Shown here: positions 34,862 to 42,437 of the stretch, in pieces
Numbering within the stretch: position 1 is the first letter of the stretch
Layout of the letters: every line of letters begins with the position of its first letter
From: Pseudomonas faucium
GTDB lineage: Bacteria; Pseudomonadota; Gammaproteobacteria; Pseudomonadales; Pseudomonadaceae
DNA length: 64,000 nt
NCBI RefSeq assembly: GCF_021602585.1
Contig: NZ_BQIP01000003.1
Location: 124,001-188,000 of the forward strand
Direction of reading: 5' to 3'
Made by a program: the position numbers and the translations under genes
The notes under the pieces: model-generated
Database searches by the model: none
What the model saw: the letters and a program-made list of their open reading frames with translations, nothing else
Told to the model about the DNA's origin: nothing

Positions 34862-36589
34862 TTGCAGGCAGTGCCGGCCCCCATCGCCGGCACCGCACTG
34901 AGCGCCGGCTGGGCCATGCACCAGGCCAAGCGCCAGGCCATGGAAGACGACGCCCGCCGCGCCAGCCAGCAGTTGGGGTTGTACGCCAATTCGCTGCACA
35001 CCCTGATCGAACGCTACCGCGCATTGCCTGCGGTGCTGGCGCTGGACCCGGAGCTCATCGAAGCCTTGCGCGGCCCGGTCGGCGAAGCGGTGCAGGACGC
35101 CCTCAACCGCAAGCTCGAACGCATCAACGGCGCCGCCAACTCCTCCACCCTGGAGCTGCTCGACCGCACCGGCCTTGCGGTAGCGGCCAGCAACTGGCGC
35201 CTGCCGACCACCTACGTGGGTTCCAACTACGGCTTTCGCCCCTATTTCAAACAGACCCGCAGCCAGGGCAGCGGCCGCTTCTATGCGGTCGGCGTGACCA
35301 GTGGCGTGCCGGGCTACTTTCTTGCCAGCGCGGTCAATGACGAACACGGGCGCTTTCTCGGTGCCATGGTGGTCAAACTCGAATTCCCCGAGCTGGAACG
35401 CGAATGGCGCCAGGGCAGCGATATCCTTTTGGTCAGCGACGCACGCGGCATCACCTTCATCGCCAACCAGGACGGCTGGCGCTACCGCGAGCTGCAACCG
35501 CTCAGCGGCGCCGACCGCGCGGAACTTGCCGAAACCCGGCAGTACGACAAGCAGCCACTGGTACCCCTGCAGCATCAGGTGCTGACGCACTTTGCCAGCA
35601 ACAGCCAGCTCACCCGCGTGCAAGGCCCCGACGGGCCTGCCGAGTACCTGTGGGAAAGCCTGCCGCTGGAGGGCGAAGGCTGGACCTTGCACCTGCTGCG
35701 CAAGCCGCAAGTGGCAGCCGATGGCCGCAACGCCGCCCTCGGCGCTGCCGCCGTGTGGTTGAGCCTGGTCTTCGCCGCGCTGTTCGTCAGCCAGCGCTGG
35801 CGCCTGGCCCGCCTGCGCCAGCGCAGCCGCGATGAACTCAAGCGCCAGGTCGAGGAACGTACCCGCGAGCTGCGCACCGCCCAGGAGGGCCTGGTGCAGT
35901 CGGCCAAGCTGGCGGCCCTGGGGCAGATGTCCGCGGCCATGGCCCACGAGATCAACCAGCCCCTGACCACCCAGCGCATGCAACTGGAAACCCTGCGTCT
36001 GCTGCTCGACCATGGCCGCTACGAAGAAGCGCGCAAGGCCCTGGAGCCGCTGGAGCAGATGCTCACGCGCATGGCCGCGCTGACCGGCCACCTGAAGACC
36101 TTCGCCCGCAACAGCCCAGGCGGCCTGCGCGAGCGGCTGGACCTGGCCACCGTGGTCGATCAGGCCCTGCAGTTGCTCGACACCCGCATCCGTGGCGACG
36201 GCGTCGAAGTGGCCCTGTACCTGGCGCGCCCGGCCTGGGTGCGCGGCGATGCCATCCGCCTGGAGCAGGTGCTGATCAACCTGCTGCGCAACGCCCTCGA
36301 TGCCATGGCCGACAAGCGCTACAAGCGCCTGGAGATCCGCATCGAGCCCGACGGCACGCAGTGGCGCCTGAGCGTGCTCGATTCAGGCGGCGGCATCGCC
36401 GACGCCGACCTGGCCAAGGTCTTCGACCCGTTCTTCACCACCAAGCCGGTGGGCGAAGGCCTCGGCCTGGGCCTGGCCATTTCCTATGGCATCATCATCG
36501 ATGCCGGCGGCCAGCTGCAGGCCGAGAACCTGCCCGGCGGCGCCCGCCTGAGCCTTGCCCTGCCCCGTGACCTGGAGCCTGTATGTTGA
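34862..36589 (+). pseudogene. DctB/MifS-like sensor histidine kinase, apparently 5'-truncated
   Basis: The 575 codons encode a periplasmic sensor region (about 25-290), a helix near 296-316 (AALGAAAVWLSLVFAALFVSQRW), a coiled coil, and a kinase core with MAHEINQPLTTQRMQLE, LINLLRNALDAMADK, DSGGGIADADL and GLGLGLAISYG. DctB-type kinases need an N-terminal membrane helix before the sensor. Here only a stub (IAGTALSAGWAMH) remains, and the only possible starts are TTG 34862, GTG 34871 and ATG 34916, none with a good site. The frame upstream contains no start back to a stop at 34706. The activator gene overlaps by 7 nt. It may be inactive or mislocalised. Confidence 0.7.
34879..34892 (+). repeat. 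REP fragment at the bglX-kinase junction
   Basis: CCCCATCGCCGGCA matches the first 14 bases of the REP arm seen at 24813 and elsewhere, then the match stops and kinase-like sequence begins. It lies 22 nt after the bglX stop, where a REP would be expected in an intergenic space. Confidence 0.5.
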
Positions 36590-37917
36590 ATTCGGTGATC
36601 GTCGTCGACGATGAAGCGAGCATCCGCAGCGCCGTCGAACAGTGGTTGAGCCTGTCCGGCTTCAGCGTGCAGCTGTACGCCCGCGCCGAGGAATGCCTGG
36701 CGCACCTGCCGCGGCATTTTCCCGGGGTGATCATCAGCGATGTGCGCATGCCCGGCATGGGCGGCCTGCAGTTGCTCGAACGCCTGCAGGCCGATGACCC
36801 GGACCTGCCGGTGATCCTGCTGACCGGCCATGGCGATGTGCCGATGGCGGTGGAGGCCATGCGCAACGGGGCCTACGACTTCCTGGAAAAACCCTTCACC
36901 CCGCAGCATCTGCTGGGCAGCCTGCGCCGGGCCCTGGAGAAACGCCAGCTGGTGCTGGAGAACCGCCGCTTGCATGAACAGGCCGACCTCAAGTCGCGCC
37001 TGGAAGCCACCCTGCTGGGGATGTCCCAGGGCCTGCAGCAGCTGCGCCGCCAGGTGCTGGACCTGGCCAACCTGCCGGTCAATGTGCTGATCCGGGGCGA
37101 GACCGGCAGCGGCAAGGAACGCGTCGCCCGCTGCCTGCACGACTTCGGCCCACGGGCCGGCAAGCCCTTCGTCGCGCTCAACTGCGCGGCGATCCCCGAG
37201 TCGCTGTTCGAGGCCGAGCTGTTCGGCCACGAGAGCGGCGCCTTCACCGGGGCGCAAGGCAAGCGCATCGGCAAGCTGGAATACGCCAATGGCGGCACGG
37301 TGTTTCTCGACGAGATCGAAAGCATGCCCTTGGCCCAGCAAGCCAAATTGCTGCGCGTGATCCAGGAACAGAAACTGGAGCGGCTGGGGGCCAACCAGAG
37401 CATCAGCGTCGATTTGCGGATCATCGCCGCCACCAAGCCCGACCTGCTCGAGGAGGCGCGCGCCGGGCGTTTTCGCGAAGACCTGGCCTATCGCCTGAAC
37501 GTCGCCGAACTGCGCCTGGCGCCGCTGCGCGAACGGCGCGAGGACATCCCGTTGTTGTTCGAGCATTTCGCCCGGGCGGCAGCCGAAAAGCTCGGCCGCA
37601 GCGCACCGCCGCTGGCCGGGGCGCAACTGGCCCAGCTGCTGTCGCACGACTGGCCGGGCAATGTGCGCGAGCTGGCCAATGCGGCGGAGCGGCATGCCCT
37701 GGGCCTGGGTTCGCCGAGCCTGGAAGGCGCGCCTGCCAGCCAGTCACTGGCCGAACAGATCGAAGCCTTCGAGGCGCAATGCCTGCGCGCGGCGCTGCGT
37801 GCGCACAAGGGTGAGATCAAGGGCGTGATGGAAGCGCTGCAGCTGCCACGGCGGACATTGAACGAGAAGATGCAGCGCCATGGGCTGGTGCGCGAGGATT
37901 TCGTCTCGCGCGAATAA
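36583..37917 (+). CDS. Sigma-54-dependent response regulator (DctD/MifR-like)
   Basis: The 444-residue protein has a receiver domain with Asp53 (IISDVRMPG), a AAA+ domain with Walker A GETGSGKE (near 167-174) and intact GAFTGA loop for contacting sigma-54, and a Fis-type helix-turn-helix at the C-terminus (EIKGVMEALQLPRRTLNEKMQRHG). It overlaps the kinase end by 7 nt. Downstream are a sigma-54 promoter and a dicarboxylate permease gene, so it most likely activates that gene in response to C4/C5-dicarboxylates. Confidence 0.93.
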   Translation: MLNSVIVVDDEASIRSAVEQWLSLSGFSVQLYARAEECLAHLPRHFPGVIISDVRMPGMGGLQLLERLQADDPDLPVILLTGHGDVPMAVEAMRNGAYDFLEKPFTPQHLLGSLRRALEKRQLVLENRRLHEQADLKSRLEATLLGMSQGLQQLRRQVLDLANLPVNVLIRGETGSGKERVARCLHDFGPRAGKPFVALNCAAIPESLFEAELFGHESGAFTGAQGKRIGKLEYANGGTVFLDEIESMPLAQQAKLLRVIQEQKLERLGANQSISVDLRIIAATKPDLLEEARAGRFREDLAYRLNVAELRLAPLRERREDIPLLFEHFARAAAEKLGRSAPPLAGAQLAQLLSHDWPGNVRELANAAERHALGLGSPSLEGAPASQSLAEQIEAFEAQCLRAALRAHKGEIKGVMEALQLPRRTLNEKMQRHGLVREDFVSRE

Positions 37918-37965
37918 GCGGAAATCCGCCTATTGGGTGCATTCGATGAGCGGGAAACCGCTTAT
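37914..37965 (+). promoter_or_regulatory. Paired palindromes, candidate enhancer for the sigma-54 activator
   Basis: Two sites share GCGG-N4-CCGC with flanking AAG/GAG and TAT: 37918-37929 and 37950-37961. Their centres are 32 bp apart (about three helical turns). They lie 120-160 bp before the sigma-54 promoter at 38074, the usual place for an upstream activating sequence. Site 1 begins just after the activator stop codon. Confidence 0.65.
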
Positions 37966-38073
37966 CCTCGGGTTTTTCGGGGCTGCTTTGCAGCCCATCG
38001 CGGCCAGGCCCGCGCCTACGCAGTACGCGCCACACGTGGGCTGATGCCCTCGAATGGATCGCTGTGCACCCAA

Positions 38074-38091
38074 TTGGCACAGCTCGTGCAA
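38074..38091 (+). promoter_or_regulatory. Sigma-54 promoter of the dicarboxylate permease gene
   Basis: TTGGCAC (38074-38080) with GG at 38076-38077 and GC at 38088-38089 gives the required 12-bp GG-to-GC spacing of the -24/-12 promoter (TGGCAC-N5-GTGCA). It lies about 60 nt before the permease ATG. Confidence 0.75.
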
Positions 38092-38125
38092 AACCCTTCT
38101 CAAGCTGCGCCCAGGCGCGCTCCAC

Positions 38126-38133
38126 AAAAACAA
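38126..38133 (+). promoter_or_regulatory. Crc/Hfq motif before the permease gene
   Basis: AAAAACAA fits AAnAAnAA and lies just upstream of the GAGAAGG ribosome binding site (38135-38141). It suggests translational catabolite repression. Confidence 0.5.
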
Positions 38134-38149
38134 CGAGAAGGTATCCCTG

Positions 38150-39469
38150 ATGGATAACGCCACCTCCCTGCCCGCCGGGGCGGCCATCGCGCCCGCCGCA
38201 GAAAAAACCACCGCCAGCCGCCTCAAGTCGATCTTCAGTGGCTCCATCGGCAACATGGTCGAATGGTACGACTGGTACGTCTACGCCGCATTCTCGCTGT
38301 ACTTCGCCAAGGCTTTCTTCCCCGCCGGCGACTCCACCGCGCAACTGCTCAACACCGCCGCGATCTTCGCCGTGGGCTTCCTCATGCGCCCGATCGGTGG
38401 CTGGCTGATGGGCCTGTATGCCGACCGCAAGGGGCGCAAGGCCGCACTGATGGCCTCGGTATTGCTGATGTGCGCAGGCTCGCTGGTCATCGCCCTGACC
38501 CCCGGTTATGAAACCATCGGCGTGGCTGCCCCGGTGCTGCTGGTCATCGCCCGCCTGATGCAAGGCCTGTCGGTGGGTGGCGAATACGGCACCTCGGCCA
38601 CCTACCTCAGCGAAATGGCCAGCAAGGACCGCCGCGGCTTCTTCTCCAGCTTCCAGTACGTGACGCTGATCTCCGGCCAGCTCATCGCCCTGGCGGTGCT
38701 GATCGTGCTGCAGCAGACCCTGACCACCGAGCAGCTGTATGCCTGGGGCTGGCGCGTACCCTTCGTGATCGGCGCGCTGTGCGCGGTGGTTGCCCTGTAC
38801 CTGCGCCGCGGCATGGAAGAAACCGCCTCCTTCACCAAGAAGGAAAAGGCCAAGGAAAGCCTGATGCGCACCCTGATGCGCCACCCCAAGGAACTGATGA
38901 CCGTGGTCGGCCTGACCATGGGCGGTACCCTGGCCTTCTACACCTACACCACCTACATGCAGAAGTACCTGGTCAACACCGTGGGCATGAGCATCAGCGA
39001 CTCGACCACCATCTCGGCGGCCACGCTGTTCCTGTTCATGTGCCTGCAGCCGGTCATCGGCGGCCTCTCGGACAAGATCGGCCGGCGCCCGATCCTGATC
39101 GCCTTCGGCGTGCTCGGCACCCTGTTCACCGTGCCGATCCTCAGCACCCTGCACACCATCCAGACCTGGTGGGGCGCGTTCTTCCTGATCATGGCGGCGC
39201 TGATCATCGTCAGCGGCTACACCTCGATCAACGCCGTGGTCAAGGCCGAGCTGTTCCCCACCGAGATCCGCGCCCTGGGCGTCGGCCTGCCGTATGCGCT
39301 GACTGTCTCGATCTTCGGCGGCACCGCCGAGTACGTGGCCCTGTGGTTCAAGAGCGCGGGCATGGAAAGCGGCTTCTACTGGTATGTGACGGCGTGCATC
39401 GCCTGCTCGCTGCTGGTGTACGCGACCATGAAGGACACCAAGCAGCATTCGCGGATTACCACTGACTGA
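38150..39469 (+). CDS. MFS dicarboxylate/alpha-ketoglutarate permease (KgtP-like)
   Basis: The 439-residue protein belongs to the metabolite:H+ symporter family. It shows GSIGNMVEWYDWYVYAAFSLYFAKAFFP near 27-54, GGWLMGLYADRKGRKAA (the MFS loop 2-3 motif) and the mid-protein LSVGGEYGTSATYLSEMA. About twelve helices are present. KgtP and P. putida PcaT-type relatives carry alpha-ketoglutarate or related C5 acids. It is the target gene of the adjacent kinase/sigma-54 activator pair judging by promoter and order. The start at 38150 follows GAGAAGG. Confidence 0.88.
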   Translation: MDNATSLPAGAAIAPAAEKTTASRLKSIFSGSIGNMVEWYDWYVYAAFSLYFAKAFFPAGDSTAQLLNTAAIFAVGFLMRPIGGWLMGLYADRKGRKAALMASVLLMCAGSLVIALTPGYETIGVAAPVLLVIARLMQGLSVGGEYGTSATYLSEMASKDRRGFFSSFQYVTLISGQLIALAVLIVLQQTLTTEQLYAWGWRVPFVIGALCAVVALYLRRGMEETASFTKKEKAKESLMRTLMRHPKELMTVVGLTMGGTLAFYTYTTYMQKYLVNTVGMSISDSTTISAATLFLFMCLQPVIGGLSDKIGRRPILIAFGVLGTLFTVPILSTLHTIQTWWGAFFLIMAALIIVSGYTSINAVVKAELFPTEIRALGVGLPYALTVSIFGGTAEYVALWFKSAGMESGFYWYVTACIACSLLVYATMKDTKQHSRITTD

Positions 39470-39483
39470 CGGTGATTGCGGTT

Positions 39484-39522
39484 AAAAAAAGGCGCTCCGT
39501 ATGAACGGGGCGCCTTTTTTTT
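39484..39522 (+). terminator. Intrinsic terminator after the permease gene
   Basis: A run of A (39484-39490) and GGCGCTCCG (39491-39499) pair with CGGGGCGCC (39506-39514, one G-T wobble), followed by eight T to 39522. It is strong and works in both directions. Confidence 0.9.
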
Positions 39523-39549
39523 GAAGCCTGAAAACCTCGATGCATGCGA

Positions 39550-39614
39550 ATGAGCCGATTAAAAGCGCTATTCGGCTCATTTCGTGAGCCGAATAGCCGG
39601 CCTAATCGGCTCAT
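39550..39614. repeat. Nested palindrome with four copies of TGAGCCGAWTA
   Basis: The outer arms 39550-39561 and 39603-39614 are exact 12-bp complements; the inner arms 39567-39579 and 39585-39597 are exact 13-bp complements with a TTTCG loop. Each arm carries TGAGCCGATTA or TGAGCCGAATA, in alternating orientation. It differs from the other REP types here. It lies between the permease terminator and the end of the minus-strand COG4705 gene, and may end that transcript or bind a protein. Confidence 0.75.
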
Positions 39615-39626
39615 CCGCTCGTTTAC

Positions 39627-40379
39627 TCAGGACATCTCCAACGCCTGACGTGGCTCACGGCGCTGGTACCAGGTCGCCATCAGCACCAGCACCAGCAGCA
39701 CGCCGCCCAATACGGCGGAAGAACCGATGGTGCCGAAGTCCAGCCCGCCTTTCTCGTGCGGCTTGGTCAGGAAGTCGCCCAGGGTGGCGCCAAACGGGCG
39801 GGTCAGTACGAAGGCGACCCAGAACAGCACCACGCCGGGGATGCGCGTCCAGTAGCGGGCCAGCACCACCAGGGCGATGGCGCTGCCGATCAGCAGGGCA
39901 CCGCCGGCAAAGCCCAGGCCCGAATCATCGGCCAGGTAGTCGCCCAGCGCCGTACCCAGGGTGTTGGAGAACAGGATCGCCACCCAGTAGAACAGCTCAC
40001 CCGTGCGCGTCTTGATGCGGGTGACGTCCAGCGGGTTGCCGCTCAGGCGCCAGACCAGGAAGGTCAGCAAGAGGATGCCGATGAGGATCGCCGAACCCGC
40101 TGCATAACCCAGGCCCAGGGTGCGGTCCATGAAGTCGGACATGGTGGTGCCGGCGGTGCTGGTGGAGAGGATCACCAGCCAGTAGAGCATCGGGTGGTAG
40201 CGGCGCGAGTAGAGTTGGCCGAGCAAGGTCAGCAGGAACACGCTGATCAACAGCATCGAGCTGACGGCATAGCCAACGTTCAGGGTCATCGACAGCAGGT
40301 CGCCGGCCGTCTCGCCCAGGGTGGTTGCGCAGATCTTCATGACCCAGAAGGCCAGGGTGATTTGCGGAAGTTTGTTCAT
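39627..40379 (-). CDS. COG4705-type membrane protein with four internal repeats
   Basis: The 250-residue protein is almost entirely hydrophobic, with about eight helices and no signal peptide. Four units repeat a pattern of two helices around a T-L/A-G-x-T-x-x-D motif: TTLGETAGDLL, STAGTTMSDFMD, NTLGTALGDYLAD, RPFGATLGDFLTK, each followed by L/GxGYAxGSAIL-like helices. This fits the uncharacterised COG4705 family. The conserved acidic residues in each unit suggest a channel or ion carrier, but the substrate is unknown. The ATG at 40379 follows a moderate site. Confidence 0.78.
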   Translation of the reverse strand: MNKLPQITLAFWVMKICATTLGETAGDLLSMTLNVGYAVSSMLLISVFLLTLLGQLYSRRYHPMLYWLVILSTSTAGTTMSDFMDRTLGLGYAAGSAILIGILLLTFLVWRLSGNPLDVTRIKTRTGELFYWVAILFSNTLGTALGDYLADDSGLGFAGGALLIGSAIALVVLARYWTRIPGVVLFWVAFVLTRPFGATLGDFLTKPHEKGGLDFGTIGSSAVLGGVLLVLVLMATWYQRREPRQALEMS

Positions 40380-40721
40380 TGTTTGCCGCTCCGGGAAAAG
40401 GTGCGGCGATGGTGATGAGCGGTACCTGAAAAATCGGTTGGCGGTTTATGAAAAAAGCGTTGATCCCTTCGTTGCCAATTCATTTAGGCGCCTTAACCCC
40501 TGATTAATGCCACCACGGCATCCTGCCTGTGCTGACAAAAGCGAATTACTCCGTGGATACGCAACAGGCCACACCTGCTGCGAAATCACGATAGCGGCAT
40601 CCTTAATAATCGATTTAATCGATCATTTAACGCCAATTTTTGCGCTTTTTAATCGATTTAATCGGCGTAGCATTAAACCCATAGAAACAAGCAACCTCTC
40701 GAACCCAACGGAGCAACGACC
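40380..40721. other. AT-rich intergenic region before the repeat-protein gene
   Basis: These 342 bases contain no supported gene. The section 40600-40690 is much richer in A and T than the rest of the window and holds two identical 14-bp sequences described separately. It likely contains promoters for the divergent genes. Confidence 0.5.
40608..40664 (+). promoter_or_regulatory. Twin palindromic sites upstream of the repeat-protein gene
   Basis: AATCGATTTAATCG occurs at 40608-40621 and again at 40651-40664. Each contains the perfect odd palindrome CGATTTAATCG (40611-40621 and 40654-40664). The copies are 43 bp apart, about four helical turns. They lie 60-110 nt before the start at 40722 and look like operator sites. 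Confidence 0.55.
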
Positions 40722-41048
40722 ATGAAAAACAAACTGATCCTTACCCTGGCCTTCTCGGTTTTCGCCACTGGCGCCTTCGCCGAAGATGGCTTCGACCGCA
40801 CCAACGCCCACAGCTTCGCAGCGGCCCAGAGCCAAGCGGCCACTTACGCTGAAGATGGTTTTGATCGCACTGGCGCACAACGTTTCGCCGAAGACGGCTT
40901 CGATCGCACCGGCGCTCAACGTTTCGCCGAAGACGGCTTCGATCGCACCGGCGCCCAGCGCTTCGCCGAAGACGGCTTCGACCGCACCGGCGCCCAGCGC
41001 TTTGCCGAAGCTGGCTTCGACCGCACCAACGCCCACCGCATCAGCTGA
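40722..41048 (+). CDS. Secreted 13-residue repeat protein
   Basis: The 108-residue precursor has a signal peptide (MKNKLILTLAFSVFATGAFA). The mature 88 residues consist of repeats: one degenerate copy (AEDGFDRTNAHSF), four perfect copies of AEDGFDRTGAQRF (residues 43-94), and a final AEAGFDRTNAHRIS. A spacer AAQSQAATY separates the first two. Proteins of this kind in pseudomonads are often labelled phage infection protein from loose similarity; I see no evidence for that function here. GGAG precedes the ATG. The role is unknown; the acidic DGFD motif could bind metal. Confidence 0.8.
   Translation: MKNKLILTLAFSVFATGAFAEDGFDRTNAHSFAAAQSQAATYAEDGFDRTGAQRFAEDGFDRTGAQRFAEDGFDRTGAQRFAEDGFDRTGAQRFAEAGFDRTNAHRIS
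40848..41003 (+). repeat. 39-bp coding tandem repeat, four units
   Basis: Four in-frame units of 39 bp encode the perfect 13-residue repeats. The units differ mainly at third codon positions (for example GATCGC/GACCGC, GCTCAACGT/GCCCAGCGC), which indicates selection on the protein rather than a very recent duplication. Confidence 0.85.
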
Positions 41049-41066
41049 TCCCTGATGCGAGCAACC

Positions 41067-41086
41067 AGCCCGGCCTCGGCCGGGCT
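41067..41086 (+). terminator. GC-rich hairpin after the repeat-protein gene
   Basis: AGCCCGGC (41067-41074) pairs with GCCGGGCT (41079-41086) around CTCG, 19 nt after the stop. The T-run is weak. Confidence 0.6.
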
Positions 41087-41164
41087 TGATCATTTCCAGG
41101 CGGGCACAAGCTTGGCACACTAGGCGCCTCGTCCCCTCTGGAGGTAGGGCCACAAGCCCGACAG

Positions 41165-41770
41165 ATGTACTACTACGAACCCGCCAAAGGCCACGGCCTG
41201 CCCCACGATCCGTTCAACGCCATTGTCGGCCCGCGCCCGATCGGCTGGATCTCCTCCCAGGACCGCGAAGGCCGCCTGAACCTTGCGCCCTACAGCTTCT
41301 TCAACGCCTTCAACTACATCCCACCGATCATCGGTTTCTGCAGCGTCGGGCGCAAAGACAGCCTGAACAACATCGAGCAGACCGGCGAGTTCGTCTGGAA
41401 CCTGGCCACCCGCCCCCTGGCCGAAGCCATGAACCAGAGCTGCGCAGCCGTACCGGCAGAGGTGAACGAGTTCGACCTGAGCGGCTTGACCGCAACCCCG
41501 TCGAGCCTGGTCAAGGTGCCCCGCGTGGGCGAAACCCCGGTGGCCTTCGAATGCAAGGTGAGCCAGATCGTCCAGCTCAAGCGGGCCGACCAGGAGTTGG
41601 TGCCGAGCTGGCTGATCCTTGGCGAGGTGGTGGCCGTGCACATCGCCGAGCACCTGCTCAAGGACGGCATCTACGACACCGCGGCCGCCGAGCCGATCTT
41701 GCGCGGCGGTGGCCCGGCGGACTACTTCGAACTGGGCAACCTGTTCAAGATGCGCAGGCCGCAGGTGTGA
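41165..41770 (+). CDS. Flavin reductase-like FMN-binding protein
   Basis: The 201-residue protein matches the flavin reductase-like split-barrel family (DIM6/NTAB type). It shows FNAIVGPRPIGWISSQDREGRLNLAPYSFFNAFNYIPPIIGFCS, the FMN-binding region, then NNIEQTGEFVWNLAT. It would bind FMN and either reduce it for a partner oxygenase or act as an oxidoreductase; no partner oxygenase is adjacent. It stands alone and is convergent with the next small gene. Confidence 0.85.
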   Translation: MYYYEPAKGHGLPHDPFNAIVGPRPIGWISSQDREGRLNLAPYSFFNAFNYIPPIIGFCSVGRKDSLNNIEQTGEFVWNLATRPLAEAMNQSCAAVPAEVNEFDLSGLTATPSSLVKVPRVGETPVAFECKVSQIVQLKRADQELVPSWLILGEVVAVHIAEHLLKDGIYDTAAAEPILRGGGPADYFELGNLFKMRRPQV

Positions 41771-42004
41771 TCACCAGATCAGCTCGCCTTCTTCGCCCAC
41801 GCCATTGAGGCGTTGCAGCTCAGCGCAGGCGGCCTCATCGGCCGCCATGGCGCTGCTGAACACCTGGCCATCGAGCACCTTGTGAAAGCGCGGCGCACCG
41901 CCCATGTTCAGGGCCTTGACCGCGATGGCGGCGTTGTAGCCACCGCCTTGCACCGGGACCATCGCCGAAACCGCTTCGAAATGCGGGAATTCTCTACGTG
42001 CCAT
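41771..42004 (-). CDS. Hypothetical 77-residue protein
   Basis: The product begins MARREFPHFEAVSAMVPVQGG and ends GVGEEGELIW, with no signal peptide, helix or known motif. I recognise no family. The minus-strand frame is open far upstream, but that part overlaps the ABM gene in another frame and lacks a start with support, so the ATG at 42004 is used. It directly follows the ABM-domain gene on the same strand (56 nt gap), so the two may share a transcript. Confidence 0.55.
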   Translation of the reverse strand: MARREFPHFEAVSAMVPVQGGGYNAAIAVKALNMGGAPRFHKVLDGQVFSSAMAADEAACAELQRLNGVGEEGELIW

Positions 42005-42060
42005 GTCGCTATCCGCGTCGTTGATCGAGGGGCGGCATTCTACCCCGTGCAGCGGGGCAT

Positions 42061-42354
42061 TCAATCGAAGGTATGCAGGTCGAGGCTGCTGACCACCTGG
42101 GCCTGCACCAGCTCGCCGAACACCTCCAGGGTTGGCGAGGCGAAGTAGCCGCTCATCGCCTGCTGGTCGCACCAGCTGCCGCTGAGCAGCCACAGGTCGG
42201 CGTCGGCCTGCGAGCGCTGCACGCTGAAGCTCAGGCAGCCCGGGGTGCGCAACGAGGGCTCGAGCAAGTCGCGCAGGCGCGCGCCGAGCTCTGCCGAACG
42301 GCCGTTGCTGGCGCGGATGAAAGCCAAGTGAGTGACCGGTTGTCGTAGGGCCAT
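42061..42354 (-). CDS. Antibiotic biosynthesis monooxygenase (ABM)-domain protein
   Basis: The 97-residue protein has the small ferredoxin-like ABM fold pattern: VTHLAFIRASNGRSAELGARLRDLLEPSLRTPGCLSFSVQRSQADADLWLLSGSW, with a C-terminal YFASPTLEVFGELV. Such proteins act as small oxygenases, isomerases or quinol-related enzymes. AAGGAG lies 8 nt before the ATG at 42354. It is divergent from an AraC gene, with a long palindrome between them, so the AraC protein probably controls it. Confidence 0.82.
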   Translation of the reverse strand: MALRQPVTHLAFIRASNGRSAELGARLRDLLEPSLRTPGCLSFSVQRSQADADLWLLSGSWCDQQAMSGYFASPTLEVFGELVQAQVVSSLDLHTFD

Positions 42355-42437
42355 TGCACGATCTCCTTGAAGCACACGGACGGAAAAACCAGGCTGCCAA
42401 GGTTAGGGGCTGGCCCGCGCGGCGCGTTAGGCCATTA

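Noticed and set aside
32448-35024. Minus-strand open frame of 858 codons across bglX
   Set aside because: It is antisense to an intact GH3 gene, has no family motif, and its composition is that of a codon-bias shadow.
37966-38040. Possible degenerate REP between the enhancer sites and the sigma-54 promoter
   Set aside because: GGCTGC-TTT-GCAGCC and a CATCGCGGCC string resemble a REP, but the arms do not pair over any length, so it is at most a remnant.
40848-41045. Short regular repeats that might be a CRISPR array
   Set aside because: The repeats are directly adjacent 39-bp in-frame units without spacers and encode a secreted repeat protein.
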